Source: Porphyrobacter sp. (GTDB lineage Bacteria; Pseudomonadota; Alphaproteobacteria; Sphingomonadales; Sphingomonadaceae). Taken from it: a stretch of 5,679 bases of DNA. A program made the translations under genes and the position numbers. Below are positions 1-5,679 of the stretch, in pieces (position 1 is the first letter of the stretch; the number at the start of each line of letters is the position of its first letter). The stretch is from the NCBI GenBank assembly GCA_021732945.1, contig JAKFWB010000012.1, positions 1 through 5,679 on the forward strand, written 5' to 3'. The notes under the pieces are model-generated. The model saw only the letters and a list, made by a program, of their open reading frames with translations. It was not told the DNA's origin and ran no database searches.

Positions 1-1
1 C

Positions 2-1306
2 CAGCAGTTCGGCGCGTCGCTGACCTCGACCTATGAATTCGACTTTGCCACCCTGACCACAATCACCAGCTACTGGACCAGCGAAGGTTTCAGCCGCGGT
101 GATATTGACGGGGGCAACCTTGTAACCGGCCCTGGCTTCATTCCGTTCCCGTCGGACACGCAGGATTCGCTTGATCTGGAGCAGACCACTTCGGAAATCC
201 GGCTTGCTTCGAATGGCAATGGCCCGCTCACCTGGCAGGTTGGCGGGTTCTACTTCGACAGCGATTTCGATGTCACCACGGTCGGCTTCACCTTCCCGCC
301 GCCAGTCACTGTCAACCACACCAACACCGCCTGGGCGCTGTTCGGCCAGGTCGGCTACCAGCTGACCGAAACTCTGCGCGCTACCGGCGGCCTGCGCTAT
401 ACCGATGATCAGAAGGACTTCTTCGTCCGCTCAGGCTCGGCCCCGCAGCCGCGCAGCGTGGGTGATGATCAGTTCGATTGGGATGTCAGCCTGTTTGCCG
501 ACCTGTCGGATGATGTCAGCGTCTATGCGAAGGTCGCCAATTCGTTCCGCGGGCCGACCATTCAGGGCCGCGACGTTGCCTTCTTCAACCCGCCGTCAGT
601 GGCGCAGTCGGAGAACATCACCTCCTACGAAGTCGGCTACAAGACCGAACTGGCTGATCGCCGGGTGCGATTGAACGGGGCGGTCTACTACTACACCGTT
701 GAAGACCCGCAGTTCACCGCTGTGGGCGGCGCGGGCAATCTGGTGCAGCTGATCAACGCCAACAAGGGCGAGACATGGGGCATCGAATTTGATGGTGCGT
801 TCCAGATTTCGCCGGAATTTCTGGTGACGCTGGGCGTGGCTTACAACAACATCGAGATTCAGGACCGCACGCTTGAAGTCGGCACCTGCGCGCAGTGCAC
901 CGTGACCGATCCGTTGCGCGTCGTTGCCGGTCCGTTCGGTCCGATCAACTTTGCTTCGATCAACGGCAACCCCTTCCCCAACGCGCCCGAATGGAGCGGC
1001 GATCTCACCGCGCGTTATGGCATCCCGGTGGGTGACAGCGGCGAGTTCTTCATCTTCACCGATTGGACTTTCCTCGGCGAAACCAACTTCCTGCTGTATG
1101 AAAGCGAAGAATTCAACGCCGACAGCCGCATCGAAGGCGGCCTCAAGATCTGCTATTCGGGCAGCGATGGGCAGTGGGAGCTGGCCGCTTTCGCGCGCAA
1201 CATCACCGATGAAGACAACGTGCAGGGCGTGATTGATTTCAACAACAACACCGCCTTCGTCAACGATCCGCGCATTATCGGCGTGCTGTTTGGCGTGAAG
1301 TACTAA
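2..1306 (+). CDS. TonB-dependent receptor, C-terminal part (5' end outside window)
   Basis: Outer-membrane beta-barrel receptor for TonB-driven uptake of a substrate that cannot be named from this fragment. The frame is open from the left edge to TAA at 1304-1306 and gives 434 residues, so the signal peptide, TonB box, plug and first strands are missing. An ATG at 458 is internal, because receptor-like sequence precedes it. Visible evidence: alternating aromatic/polar strands such as TLTTITSYW and WQVGGFYFDSDFDV; the family-typical block ENITSYEVGYKTELADRRVRL split across fragment residues 204-224; WGIEFDGAF; NAPEWSGDLTARYG; and AFARNITDED. The last strand DPRIIGVLFGVKY ends in an aromatic residue (Y434), as expected for recognition by the BAM complex, where Phe is commoner. 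A CAQC pair (C296, C299) sits in a likely surface loop, and a further Cys is at 384. It is followed by a strong terminator and converges on the M16 protease gene. The family is certain; the ligand is unknown. Confidence 0.95.
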   Translation, partial: QQFGASLTSTYEFDFATLTTITSYWTSEGFSRGDIDGGNLVTGPGFIPFPSDTQDSLDLEQTTSEIRLASNGNGPLTWQVGGFYFDSDFDVTTVGFTFPPPVTVNHTNTAWALFGQVGYQLTETLRATGGLRYTDDQKDFFVRSGSAPQPRSVGDDQFDWDVSLFADLSDDVSVYAKVANSFRGPTIQGRDVAFFNPPSVAQSENITSYEVGYKTELADRRVRLNGAVYYYTVEDPQFTAVGGAGNLVQLINANKGETWGIEFDGAFQISPEFLVTLGVAYNNIEIQDRTLEVGTCAQCTVTDPLRVVAGPFGPINFASINGNPFPNAPEWSGDLTARYGIPVGDSGEFFIFTDWTFLGETNFLLYESEEFNADSRIEGGLKICYSGSDGQWELAAFARNITDEDNVQGVIDFNNNTAFVNDPRIIGVLFGVKY

Positions 1307-1313
1307 GGGTTGA

Positions 1314-1329
1314 CCCCCATCCGTGGGGG
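1314..1329 (+). other. Small GC-rich hairpin just after the receptor stop
   Basis: CCCCCA (1314-1319) and TGGGGG (1324-1329) form a perfect 6-bp stem around a TCCG loop, eight bases after the receptor stop codon. No T-run follows, so it is not an intrinsic terminator by itself. It could protect the 3' end of the receptor mRNA or help pausing before the larger hairpin. For the opposite gene it lies beyond the terminator. The structure is seen directly; the role is inferred. Confidence 0.4.
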
Positions 1330-1340
1330 CATCGAAAGGG

Positions 1341-1376
1341 AAGGGCCGGCAGGGGGCGACCTGCCGGCCCTTTTTT
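1341..1376 (+). terminator. Rho-independent terminator for the receptor gene, possibly bidirectional
   Basis: A perfect 13-bp stem pairs AAGGGCCGGCAGG (1341-1353) with CCTGCCGGCCCTT (1360-1372) around the loop GGGCGA. It runs into six T residues (1371-1376), the classical form of an intrinsic terminator for the plus-strand receptor. The T-run ends two bases before the stop codon of the convergent M16 gene (1378-1380). Read on the minus strand, the same hairpin is followed by TTCCCTTTC, a poorer U-tract, so termination of the M16 transcript here is plausible but weaker. Confidence 0.9.
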
Positions 1377-1377
1377 C

Positions 1378-4278
1378 TTATTTGCTCGCGGTGGACGTTG
1401 CTGCGGCAACCGTGGCTTCGGGCAGCACGGTGAATTCAACCGCCCCATCGGGGATGAGGTATTTGAGCGCGGTCTGGTGGATGTCTTCTGGCGTGATCGC
1501 GGACATGACAGATGGCACTGCGATGAAGCGATCCAACCGCTGCGGCTCGCTTTGGGCGCGCGCAGCGAGCGCGGTCCAGCCTCCCAGGTCCTTGAGAGCA
1601 TTGTTGTATTCTTCAAGATAGGGCTTGCGCGCCCGGTCTAGCACATCGGCGTCAAGCGGGGCTTTGCGAAGATCAGCGATCAGACCCTGCAAGGCCGCGC
1701 GGCTGGCTTCGACTTGATCAGCGGCAACCGAGGTGCCGATGATGAAGTTGCCGTAACCGGGATAGTAATGGCTGGGCTGTGACCCGGCTGACGGCGAATA
1801 GGCCTGCCCCAGCTTTTCCCGCAGCCGGTCGGTCAGTTCCAGCCGGACGATCCGCGACAGCAGATCCAGCCGCAGCGTTTCGCCCAAGTCGCTGTCATCG
1901 GTGGTGGGCCAATACCATTGCAGCAACGCCTGATCAGGCTCGCCCTTGTGGGTCAGGACGCGCTGGCCGCGGGTGGCGGTGTAGCTGCGAGTGCGGTTGT
2001 CAGTGCGCGGACTGAACGCTGCCTCCCGCTGCGGTAGCGCGCCCAGAGTGGTGGCAACCGCAGTGATGGCGGCGTCTTCATCAAGATCACCGACCAGTGC
2101 GATTTCGATGGCGCCAGACGCCAGGCGATCACTGATCGCAACGCGCAGCCCTTCGTAATCGAGCGCGAAGAACGCTTCCTTGGGTTGCAGGCTGAAGCGC
2201 GGATCATTGTCCGACAGGATTGCGCCGCTCGCGGCGTCCAGCGCGCGGCCCGGGGTGGAATCGAGCGTGTTGAAGAAGTTGTCGATGTTCTTGCGGAACC
2301 GCTCCACGCCTTCGGGACGATAGCCCGGATCGGTCAGGGTGGCAGCGAGCACCTGCATCTGCAAAAGCAGATCGCGCGGGGTTGTGTTGGCCGAGGCAGT
2401 GAAAGCGTCGGGTCCGCTGCCGAAGCCGAAGCTGACGCTGCGCCCGGCGAACACGCTGGCGATCTCATCCTGGCTGTGCTTGCCAAGCCCGCCTGAGGTG
2501 AGCGTTGTTGCAAGATAGGCGCGTAGCGGCGCGTCGCGGGTGTTCATCAGATCGCCGCCGTCCACGGCAAAGGTCACCGCGATCCGATCCTTGCGCACAT
2601 CGGTGTGCTTCAGGTTGAGGCGGACGCCATTGGCAAACACGATGCGGCGGATGCCAAGTCGTTCCTCGACCATGTCAGATACGACTGTCCCCGGCGCGCC
2701 GAACTCACTATATCCAAACACCAGCGGACCGTTGTCGACTGGGGCGGCAATCGGCAGCGCCATGCCTTCGGCAAAGGCCGTGCGCAAGGCAGCTTCGCCG
2801 CCATTGGGAGCAGTGCGGCCTTCAAAGCGGATCAGCGGATCGGTGAGCGGCGCGGCGTCCGCCAGCACCGCCTGCCACAAGGCCTGCGGGGTCATCTCGG
2901 GGGCAAGGCGTTCGAATTCGGCGAGCGCGGATTGCGGCGTGCTAGGCACCCGTTCGTCCTCAACCAGCGCCAGCGCCGCACCTGCGAACACGGCATTGCT
3001 GCGCGTATCGGCCGACTTGACTGCATTCTCCAGCGCGGTGCGGATGTTAGCCACCTGTTCGTCAACCTCGGCTTGGGTGAAGCCATAGGTCAGCGCCTGG
3101 TTGACCTCACGCGTCGCGGCCAGCACGCCCTTTGTCCATTCGCCATCGGCGCTGCTGACCGAAATGCTGGTGATGCGCGCATCTTCAAAGATATCACCCG
3201 AACCATAACTCGCCCCGCGGAACGGCGCGTCGGCTCCGCGCGCGAGGCGTGCGAGGCGGCGGTTGACGATGCCGTAGCCGACGCCGCGCAGGCCATCCGC
3301 GCGGCGATTGGCAATGGTGTCAGGCTCGTCGCGCCACGGGGCGAGACGGCTGACGGTGACGCTTTCGGGCAGCGCGGGATCGACATGGATGTCGGTCAGC
3401 CCCTTGCGGTTGATGTCAATCGGACCGGCGTCGGGTTCAGCCGGGGCAGGGTCGGGCGTCCAATCGGCAAAGCGGGCGCGGATGCCGGCTTCGACCACTT
3501 CAACCGGGAAATCGCCGACCACCACCAGCACGGTGTTAGCCGGCGTATAGGTGCGCCGATACAGCGCGCGAAGCTGCTCGGCCGTGGCGTTCTGAAGCAC
3601 TGCGATCGTGCCAATCGGCAGGCGCTCGGTATAGCGCGCTCCGGGAGCGAGAAATTCGGAATTGTCCTCGTAATTGCGCAGCTGGAAGCCCGCCCGGTCA
3701 CGCCGTTCGGCAAGGATCACCCCGCGTTCACGCTCCACCGCTTCCTGCGCGATGGTCAGCTCGCTCGCGGTCTCGCGCATCAGCATCAGCGCGGTGCCCA
3801 GCAGCGCTTCGTCATTGCGCGGCAGGTTGAGGAGATAGGTGATGTTATCGAAACCGGTCGAGGCATTGGTGTCCGCGCCAAACGCCAGGCCTTCGCGTTC
3901 GAGCAGTTTGATCATCTCACCTTCGGGTATGCCCGTGGAGCCATTGAAGGCCATGTGTTCGAGGTAGTGCGAGAGGCCGCGCTCGGTCTCGGTTTCCTCA
4001 AGCGCGCCCGAATCGATTCGCATCCGCACCAGCGCCGTGCCTGCCGGGGTGGCGTTGCTCCGGATGACGTAGCGCATCCCGTTGTCCAGACGCCCGAAGG
4101 TGTAGCCGGTGTCGACCGGCACGTCGCTGTCCTCGAAGGCCCAGACAGGAGCCGGCGCCTGAGCGGTTGTCTCAGCCGTTGCCTCCCGGCCGGGCGCATC
4201 CTGCGCGGCGAGTGCGGTGGTGAAGGCGAGCGGCGACAGCGCCAGCAGCAGGCTGGCAAGAACAGGCGATTTGTTCAT
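1378..4278 (-). CDS. Periplasmic M16 family zinc metallopeptidase, two-half PqqL-like type
   Basis: Predicted secreted zinc endopeptidase of 966 residues. Residues 1-24/25 look like a Sec signal peptide: MNKS, a hydrophobic core, then TALAAQ fitting signal peptidase I; there is no lipobox Cys. The N-terminal M16 domain (about 55-200) carries the inverted zinc motif HYLEH (H104, E107, H108). E184 in ERERGVIL, 76 residues after H108, is the expected third ligand. An M16_C-like domain follows (about 215-400). The second half repeats the fold (about 545-680 and 705-890) but has no HxxEH; the matching place reads YLATTLTSGGLG, so it should be inactive. R820 and Y827 in REKLGQAYS match the conserved substrate-binding Arg/Tyr of M16 C-terminal halves. 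Length and layout fit the PqqL/FusC-like group. It lies 68 bases downstream of purC on the same strand and converges on the receptor gene. No strong Shine-Dalgarno precedes the ATG at 4276-4278, but the signal peptide supports that start. The substrate is unknown. Confidence 0.93.
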   Translation of the reverse strand: MNKSPVLASLLLALSPLAFTTALAAQDAPGREATAETTAQAPAPVWAFEDSDVPVDTGYTFGRLDNGMRYVIRSNATPAGTALVRMRIDSGALEETETERGLSHYLEHMAFNGSTGIPEGEMIKLLEREGLAFGADTNASTGFDNITYLLNLPRNDEALLGTALMLMRETASELTIAQEAVERERGVILAERRDRAGFQLRNYEDNSEFLAPGARYTERLPIGTIAVLQNATAEQLRALYRRTYTPANTVLVVVGDFPVEVVEAGIRARFADWTPDPAPAEPDAGPIDINRKGLTDIHVDPALPESVTVSRLAPWRDEPDTIANRRADGLRGVGYGIVNRRLARLARGADAPFRGASYGSGDIFEDARITSISVSSADGEWTKGVLAATREVNQALTYGFTQAEVDEQVANIRTALENAVKSADTRSNAVFAGAALALVEDERVPSTPQSALAEFERLAPEMTPQALWQAVLADAAPLTDPLIRFEGRTAPNGGEAALRTAFAEGMALPIAAPVDNGPLVFGYSEFGAPGTVVSDMVEERLGIRRIVFANGVRLNLKHTDVRKDRIAVTFAVDGGDLMNTRDAPLRAYLATTLTSGGLGKHSQDEIASVFAGRSVSFGFGSGPDAFTASANTTPRDLLLQMQVLAATLTDPGYRPEGVERFRKNIDNFFNTLDSTPGRALDAASGAILSDNDPRFSLQPKEAFFALDYEGLRVAISDRLASGAIEIALVGDLDEDAAITAVATTLGALPQREAAFSPRTDNRTRSYTATRGQRVLTHKGEPDQALLQWYWPTTDDSDLGETLRLDLLSRIVRLELTDRLREKLGQAYSPSAGSQPSHYYPGYGNFIIGTSVAADQVEASRAALQGLIADLRKAPLDADVLDRARKPYLEEYNNALKDLGGWTALAARAQSEPQRLDRFIAVPSVMSAITPEDIHQTALKYLIPDGAVEFTVLPEATVAAATSTASK

Positions 4279-4317
4279 GGATATCAGATGGCTCTCAGAC
4301 AGGTTGCGACTGATCCG

Positions 4318-4345
4318 AGACTAACACTGCAAATCGGCTTGTCAG
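4318..4345 (-). promoter_or_regulatory. Possible weak promoter for the M16 gene
   Basis: In the 68-base gap after purC, the minus strand reads CTGACA (4345-4340), 16 bases, then TAGTCT (4323-4318). The -35 box matches the sigma-70 consensus well (5/6) but the -10 box only partly (3/6). A start near 4311 would give a leader of about 33 bases. Read-through from purC is an equally good explanation, since no terminator is visible in the gap. Confidence 0.22.
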
Positions 4346-4346
4346 C

Positions 4347-5150
4347 CTATTTCTTGAGGGGCGGCGGCCCGCGCAGGCGCGAACGGGCGTGGGAGAGGTC
4401 AAACACCTCGCCCGGGCCATTGTCCTCGCCGTTCAGCAGGCCAAGGCGGCGCGCGACTTCACGGTAAGCTTCTTCCTCACCGCCGAGGTCGCGGCGGAAG
4501 CGATCCTTGTCGAGCTTTTCGCCGGTCGCCATGTCCCACAAGCGGCAGCCATCCGGGCTGATCTCGTCAGCCAGTATGACGCGGCTGTAATCGCCATCAT
4601 AAAGCCGCCCGAATTCCAGCTTGAAATCAACGAGGCGGATATCGATCGCGGCGAACATGCCACACATGAAATCATTGATGCGGATCGCCATCGAAGAAAT
4701 GTCGTGCATCTCCTCGTTCGATGCCCAGTTGAAGCAGGCAATGTGCTCTTCAGCGACCAGCGGATCGCCCAGCGCATCGTCCTTGTAGTAATATTCGATC
4801 AGCGTGTGCGGCAGCGGCTCGCCTTCCTCGATACCGAGGCGCTTGGAGATGGAGCCGGCGGCGACATTGCGCACCACCACTTCGATCGGAATGATATCGA
4901 CCTGCCGGATCAGCTGCTCGCGCATATTGAGGCGGCGGATGAAGTGGGTAGGGATGCCGATATGGGCGAGGCGCGTGAACACATGTTCGCTGATGCGGTT
5001 GTTGATCACACCCTTGCCGTTGATCGTGCCTTTTTTCTCGGCATTGAAGGCGGTCGCATCATCCTTGAAATACTGGATGAGCGTGCCTGGCTCCGGACCC
5101 TCATAGAGGATCTTGGCCTTGCCTTCATAGATCTTGGTGCGGCGGGACAT
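4347..5150 (-). CDS. purC: Phosphoribosylaminoimidazole-succinocarboxamide synthase (SAICAR synthetase)
   Basis: Cytoplasmic enzyme of de novo purine synthesis. It joins CAIR and aspartate with ATP to form SAICAR. The 267-residue product starts [20 protein letters not shown], with the family's opening YEGKAK at 8-13. Signature 1 is at 88-100 ([13 protein letters not shown]) and signature 2 at 173-181 (LVDFKLEFG), followed by [15 protein letters not shown] (192-206) and [10 protein letters not shown] (215-224). The core matches alphaproteobacterial PurC. The R/P-rich tail after about residue 245 is somewhat longer than in the roughly 255-residue homologues I know. The frame is open upstream to an ATG at 5217-5219, but that would run through the tRNA-Phe gene. 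The start at 5148-5150 is chosen because the PurC match begins there and AAGGGA lies 9 bases before it. The stop is TAG. It lies just downstream of tRNA-Phe and upstream of the M16 gene. No purS, purQ or purL is in the window. Confidence 0.98.
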   Translation of the reverse strand: MSRRTKIYEGKAKILYEGPEPGTLIQYFKDDATAFNAEKKGTINGKGVINNRISEHVFTRLAHIGIPTHFIRRLNMREQLIRQVDIIPIEVVVRNVAAGSISKRLGIEEGEPLPHTLIEYYYKDDALGDPLVAEEHIACFNWASNEEMHDISSMAIRINDFMCGMFAAIDIRLVDFKLEFGRLYDGDYSRVILADEISPDGCRLWDMATGEKLDKDRFRRDLGGEEEAYREVARRLGLLNGEDNGPGEVFDLSHARSRLRGPPPLKK

Positions 5151-5159
5151 TGGCACTTT

Positions 5160-5165
5160 TCCCTT
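5160..5165 (-). promoter_or_regulatory. Ribosome binding site that fixes the purC start
   Basis: The minus strand reads AAGGGA at 5165-5160, nine bases before the ATG at 5150-5148. This supports the 267-residue start over an in-frame ATG 23 codons further upstream, which lies inside tRNA-Phe. The site is in the 24-base spacer between the tRNA CCA end and purC, just past the predicted leader/trailer stem, so that stem should leave it free. Confidence 0.65.
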
Positions 5166-5167
5166 TT

Positions 5168-5257
5168 CAGCGAATGGTGCCCGAGGGCGGATTTGAACCA
5201 CCGACACGCGGATTTTCAATCCGCTGCTCTACCCCTGAGCTACTCGGGCATTCGCTG
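5168..5257 (-). repeat. Inverted repeat hugging tRNA-Phe (pre-tRNA leader/trailer stem)
   Basis: The eight bases just before the tRNA, CAGCGAAT (5257-5250), are perfectly complementary to ATTCGCTG (5175-5168), which starts at the last A of CCA. In the precursor this would add an 8-bp helix beyond the acceptor stem, with ACC (discriminator plus CC) as a one-sided bulge. The leader can instead form a local hairpin, TCGCT-CGC-AGCGA (5264-5252), which uses the same bases. The complementarity is seen directly; any role in RNase P or 3' processing is inferred. Confidence 0.7.
5175..5249 (-). tRNA. tRNA-Phe, anticodon GAA
   Basis: A complete 75-base cloverleaf including an encoded CCA. The acceptor stem GCCCGAG pairs perfectly with CTCGGGC. 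The D stem is GCTC/GAGC with loop AGGGGTA. The anticodon stem GCGGA/TCCGC holds loop TTGAAAA, giving anticodon GAA (Phe). The variable loop is GTGTC. The T stem GGTGG/CCGCC (one G-T pair) holds loop TTCAAAT. Discriminator A is at 5178 and CCA at 5177-5175. It lies between yacG and purC on their strand, 24 bases before purC. Its flanks form an inverted repeat, listed separately. Confidence 0.97.
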
Positions 5258-5300
5258 CGAGCGACGGGCTTGGATGGCCCGGCGAGCAAATGAGAGCGGC

Positions 5301-5329
5301 CCTATGGCGAAGGCGGCGGGGGTTGGCAA
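5301..5329 (-). promoter_or_regulatory. Possible promoter for tRNA-Phe/purC
   Basis: In the 120-base gap between yacG and tRNA-Phe, the minus strand has TTGCCA (5329-5324), a 17-base spacer, then CATAGG (5306-5301). The -35 box is near consensus and the -10 box is poor. A start near 5294 would give a leader of about 45 bases ending at the tRNA. It is the best pair I see in the gap, but the call is weak; transcription from upstream of yacG is the alternative. Nothing else is recognisable in 5251-5369 except the leader hairpin. Confidence 0.27.
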
Positions 5330-5369
5330 GGGGGTATTGTCGGCCAAGGCTGCGTTTATGCGCTCCCGA

Positions 5370-5555
5370 TCAATCCTGCTCGCGCCAGTCGTTGGACGCA
5401 ATGATCTCCGGGTCGGCAGGCGGGCCGGGGACGGCATAGGAATCCGAAAACCACCGTGCCAGATCGCGATCCTTGCAGCGCTGCGAGCAGAAGGGGGTGA
5501 ATTGCTCGGTGCGTGCCTTCCGGCAGATCGGGCAAGGTTTCGATTTGGTGGTAAT
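5370..5555 (-). CDS. yacG: DNA gyrase inhibitor YacG, zinc-binding, with apparent ATT start
   Basis: Small zinc protein. In E. coli, YacG binds GyrB and inhibits DNA gyrase. From ATT at 5555-5553 to TGA at 5372-5370 it encodes 61 residues, close to the 65 of E. coli YacG. Zinc ligands are visible as CPIC (C8, C11) and CSQRC (C23, C27), in the family pattern CPxC...FxPFCSxRCxxxDLxxW; residues 22-27 read FCSQRC and W35 follows. The acidic NDWREQD tail resembles the E. coli DDWSEE end. There is no ATG, GTG, TTG or CTG between the upstream in-frame TGA (just before 5582) and the first Cys pair, so no ordinary start fits. ATT lies exactly where TTKSKPCP begins. Changing base 5553 from A to C on the plus strand would restore ATGA, giving a normal start that overlaps the upstream gene's stop. 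The identity is firm; the start is either a genuine rare ATT or a sequence error. Confidence 0.88.
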   Translation of the reverse strand: MTTKSKPCPICRKARTEQFTPFCSQRCKDRDLARWFSDSYAVPGPPADPEIIASNDWREQD

Positions 5556-5679
5556 AGGCTCAGAATTTGGGCACTCGGCGCTTCAAGCGCAAGGCCGGGA
5601 TCGGCCTCTAACCGCACTTCGCGTCCTGTCCGGCGGGCAAGCTCGGCGAGCCATTCAGGCTTGAGCTTGGCTTTGAGCG
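5552..5679 (-). CDS. C-terminal tail of probable RNase E/G-family ribonuclease (5' end outside window)
   Basis: Only the last roughly 41 codons are present, reading KAKLKPEWLAELARRTGREV and then RLEADPGLALEAPSAQILSL. The composition and the WLAELARRTGREV...ADPGLAL pattern look like the end of the short RNase E/G-like proteins of alphaproteobacteria. That gene often precedes yacG in this group, so the call rests mainly on remembered gene order and a short match. The catalytic S1 and RNase domains are outside the window. As written there is no stop at the expected place: the codon at 5554-5552 is TTA where TGA would complete an ATGA overlap with yacG. The frame then stays open for about 104 further, arginine- and proline-rich codons through all of yacG to a TAG at 5242-5240 inside tRNA-Phe. 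I treat that extension as spurious and place the natural end at 5552. Confidence 0.5.

Noticed and set aside
458..1306. A 282-residue protein starting at the ATG at 458
   Set aside because: The same frame is open to the left edge and carries receptor-like beta-strand sequence, so this ATG is internal to the TonB-dependent receptor.
4284..4330. Imperfect inverted repeat CTCGGA/TCTGAG between purC and the M16 gene as a terminator or operator
   Set aside because: It is only a 6-bp stem with one wobble pair, a 14-base loop and no T-run, too weak to call.
2605..4467. A 620-codon open frame on the plus strand opposite the M16 gene and the end of purC
   Set aside because: It lies wholly antisense to two well-identified genes, and its product is Arg/Gly/His-rich with no recognisable motif. 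Long antisense frames of this kind are common in GC-rich codon usage.
5151..5219. A 23-residue N-terminal extension of PurC
   Set aside because: It would be translated from tRNA-Phe and the spacer. The PurC match begins exactly at the ATG at 5150, which has a well-placed Shine-Dalgarno.
5240..5617. A 125-codon minus-strand frame through yacG into tRNA-Phe
   Set aside because: Its first 21 codons are the genuine tail of the RNase-like gene. The rest is out-of-frame yacG and intergenic sequence kept open by the anomalous base at 5553, and it ends in a TAG within the tRNA.
1..5679. Mobile element, CRISPR, integration site at the tRNA, or a novel defence system
   Set aside because: No repeats, transposase or integrase sequence are visible, and there is no duplicated tRNA 3' end within the window. 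Gene content and order look like core chromosome.

Overview
This window looks like ordinary core chromosome from a GC-rich alphaproteobacterium, most likely a sphingomonad of the Erythrobacter/Porphyrobacter type. That placement is inferred from the protein sequences and gene order, since no search could be run. The genes are dense and there is no sign of phage, insertion sequence, plasmid or CRISPR.

Layout: positions 2-1306 (+) hold the C-terminal 434 residues of a TonB-dependent outer-membrane receptor whose N-terminus lies off the left edge. A strong intrinsic terminator (1341-1376), with a smaller hairpin before it, separates it from a convergent gene. All other genes are on the minus strand. 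In transcription order they are: the tail of a probable RNase E/G-family gene entering from the right edge, yacG (zinc-binding gyrase inhibitor), tRNA-Phe(GAA), purC (SAICAR synthetase), and a 966-residue periplasmic M16 zinc protease of the PqqL-like, two-half type.

How they relate: RNase-yacG-tRNA-Phe-purC-M16 all read the same way with short gaps, so some co-transcription is likely. Only 24 bases separate the tRNA CCA end from the purC ATG, so the purC message must begin within or upstream of the tRNA. The secreted M16 protease and the receptor face each other. They could cooperate in uptake and breakdown of a peptide or protein ligand, as FusA/FusC do, but this rests on adjacency alone.

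Most notable observations: (1) base 5553 breaks what looks like an ATGA stop/start overlap between the RNase-like gene and yacG. As written the overlap reads ATTA, so yacG has no ATG/GTG/TTG start and the upstream gene loses its stop. This is either a real ATT start or a sequence error. (2) The bases just outside tRNA-Phe form a perfect 8-bp inverted repeat that would extend the precursor's acceptor stem. I found no convincing new multi-gene system.
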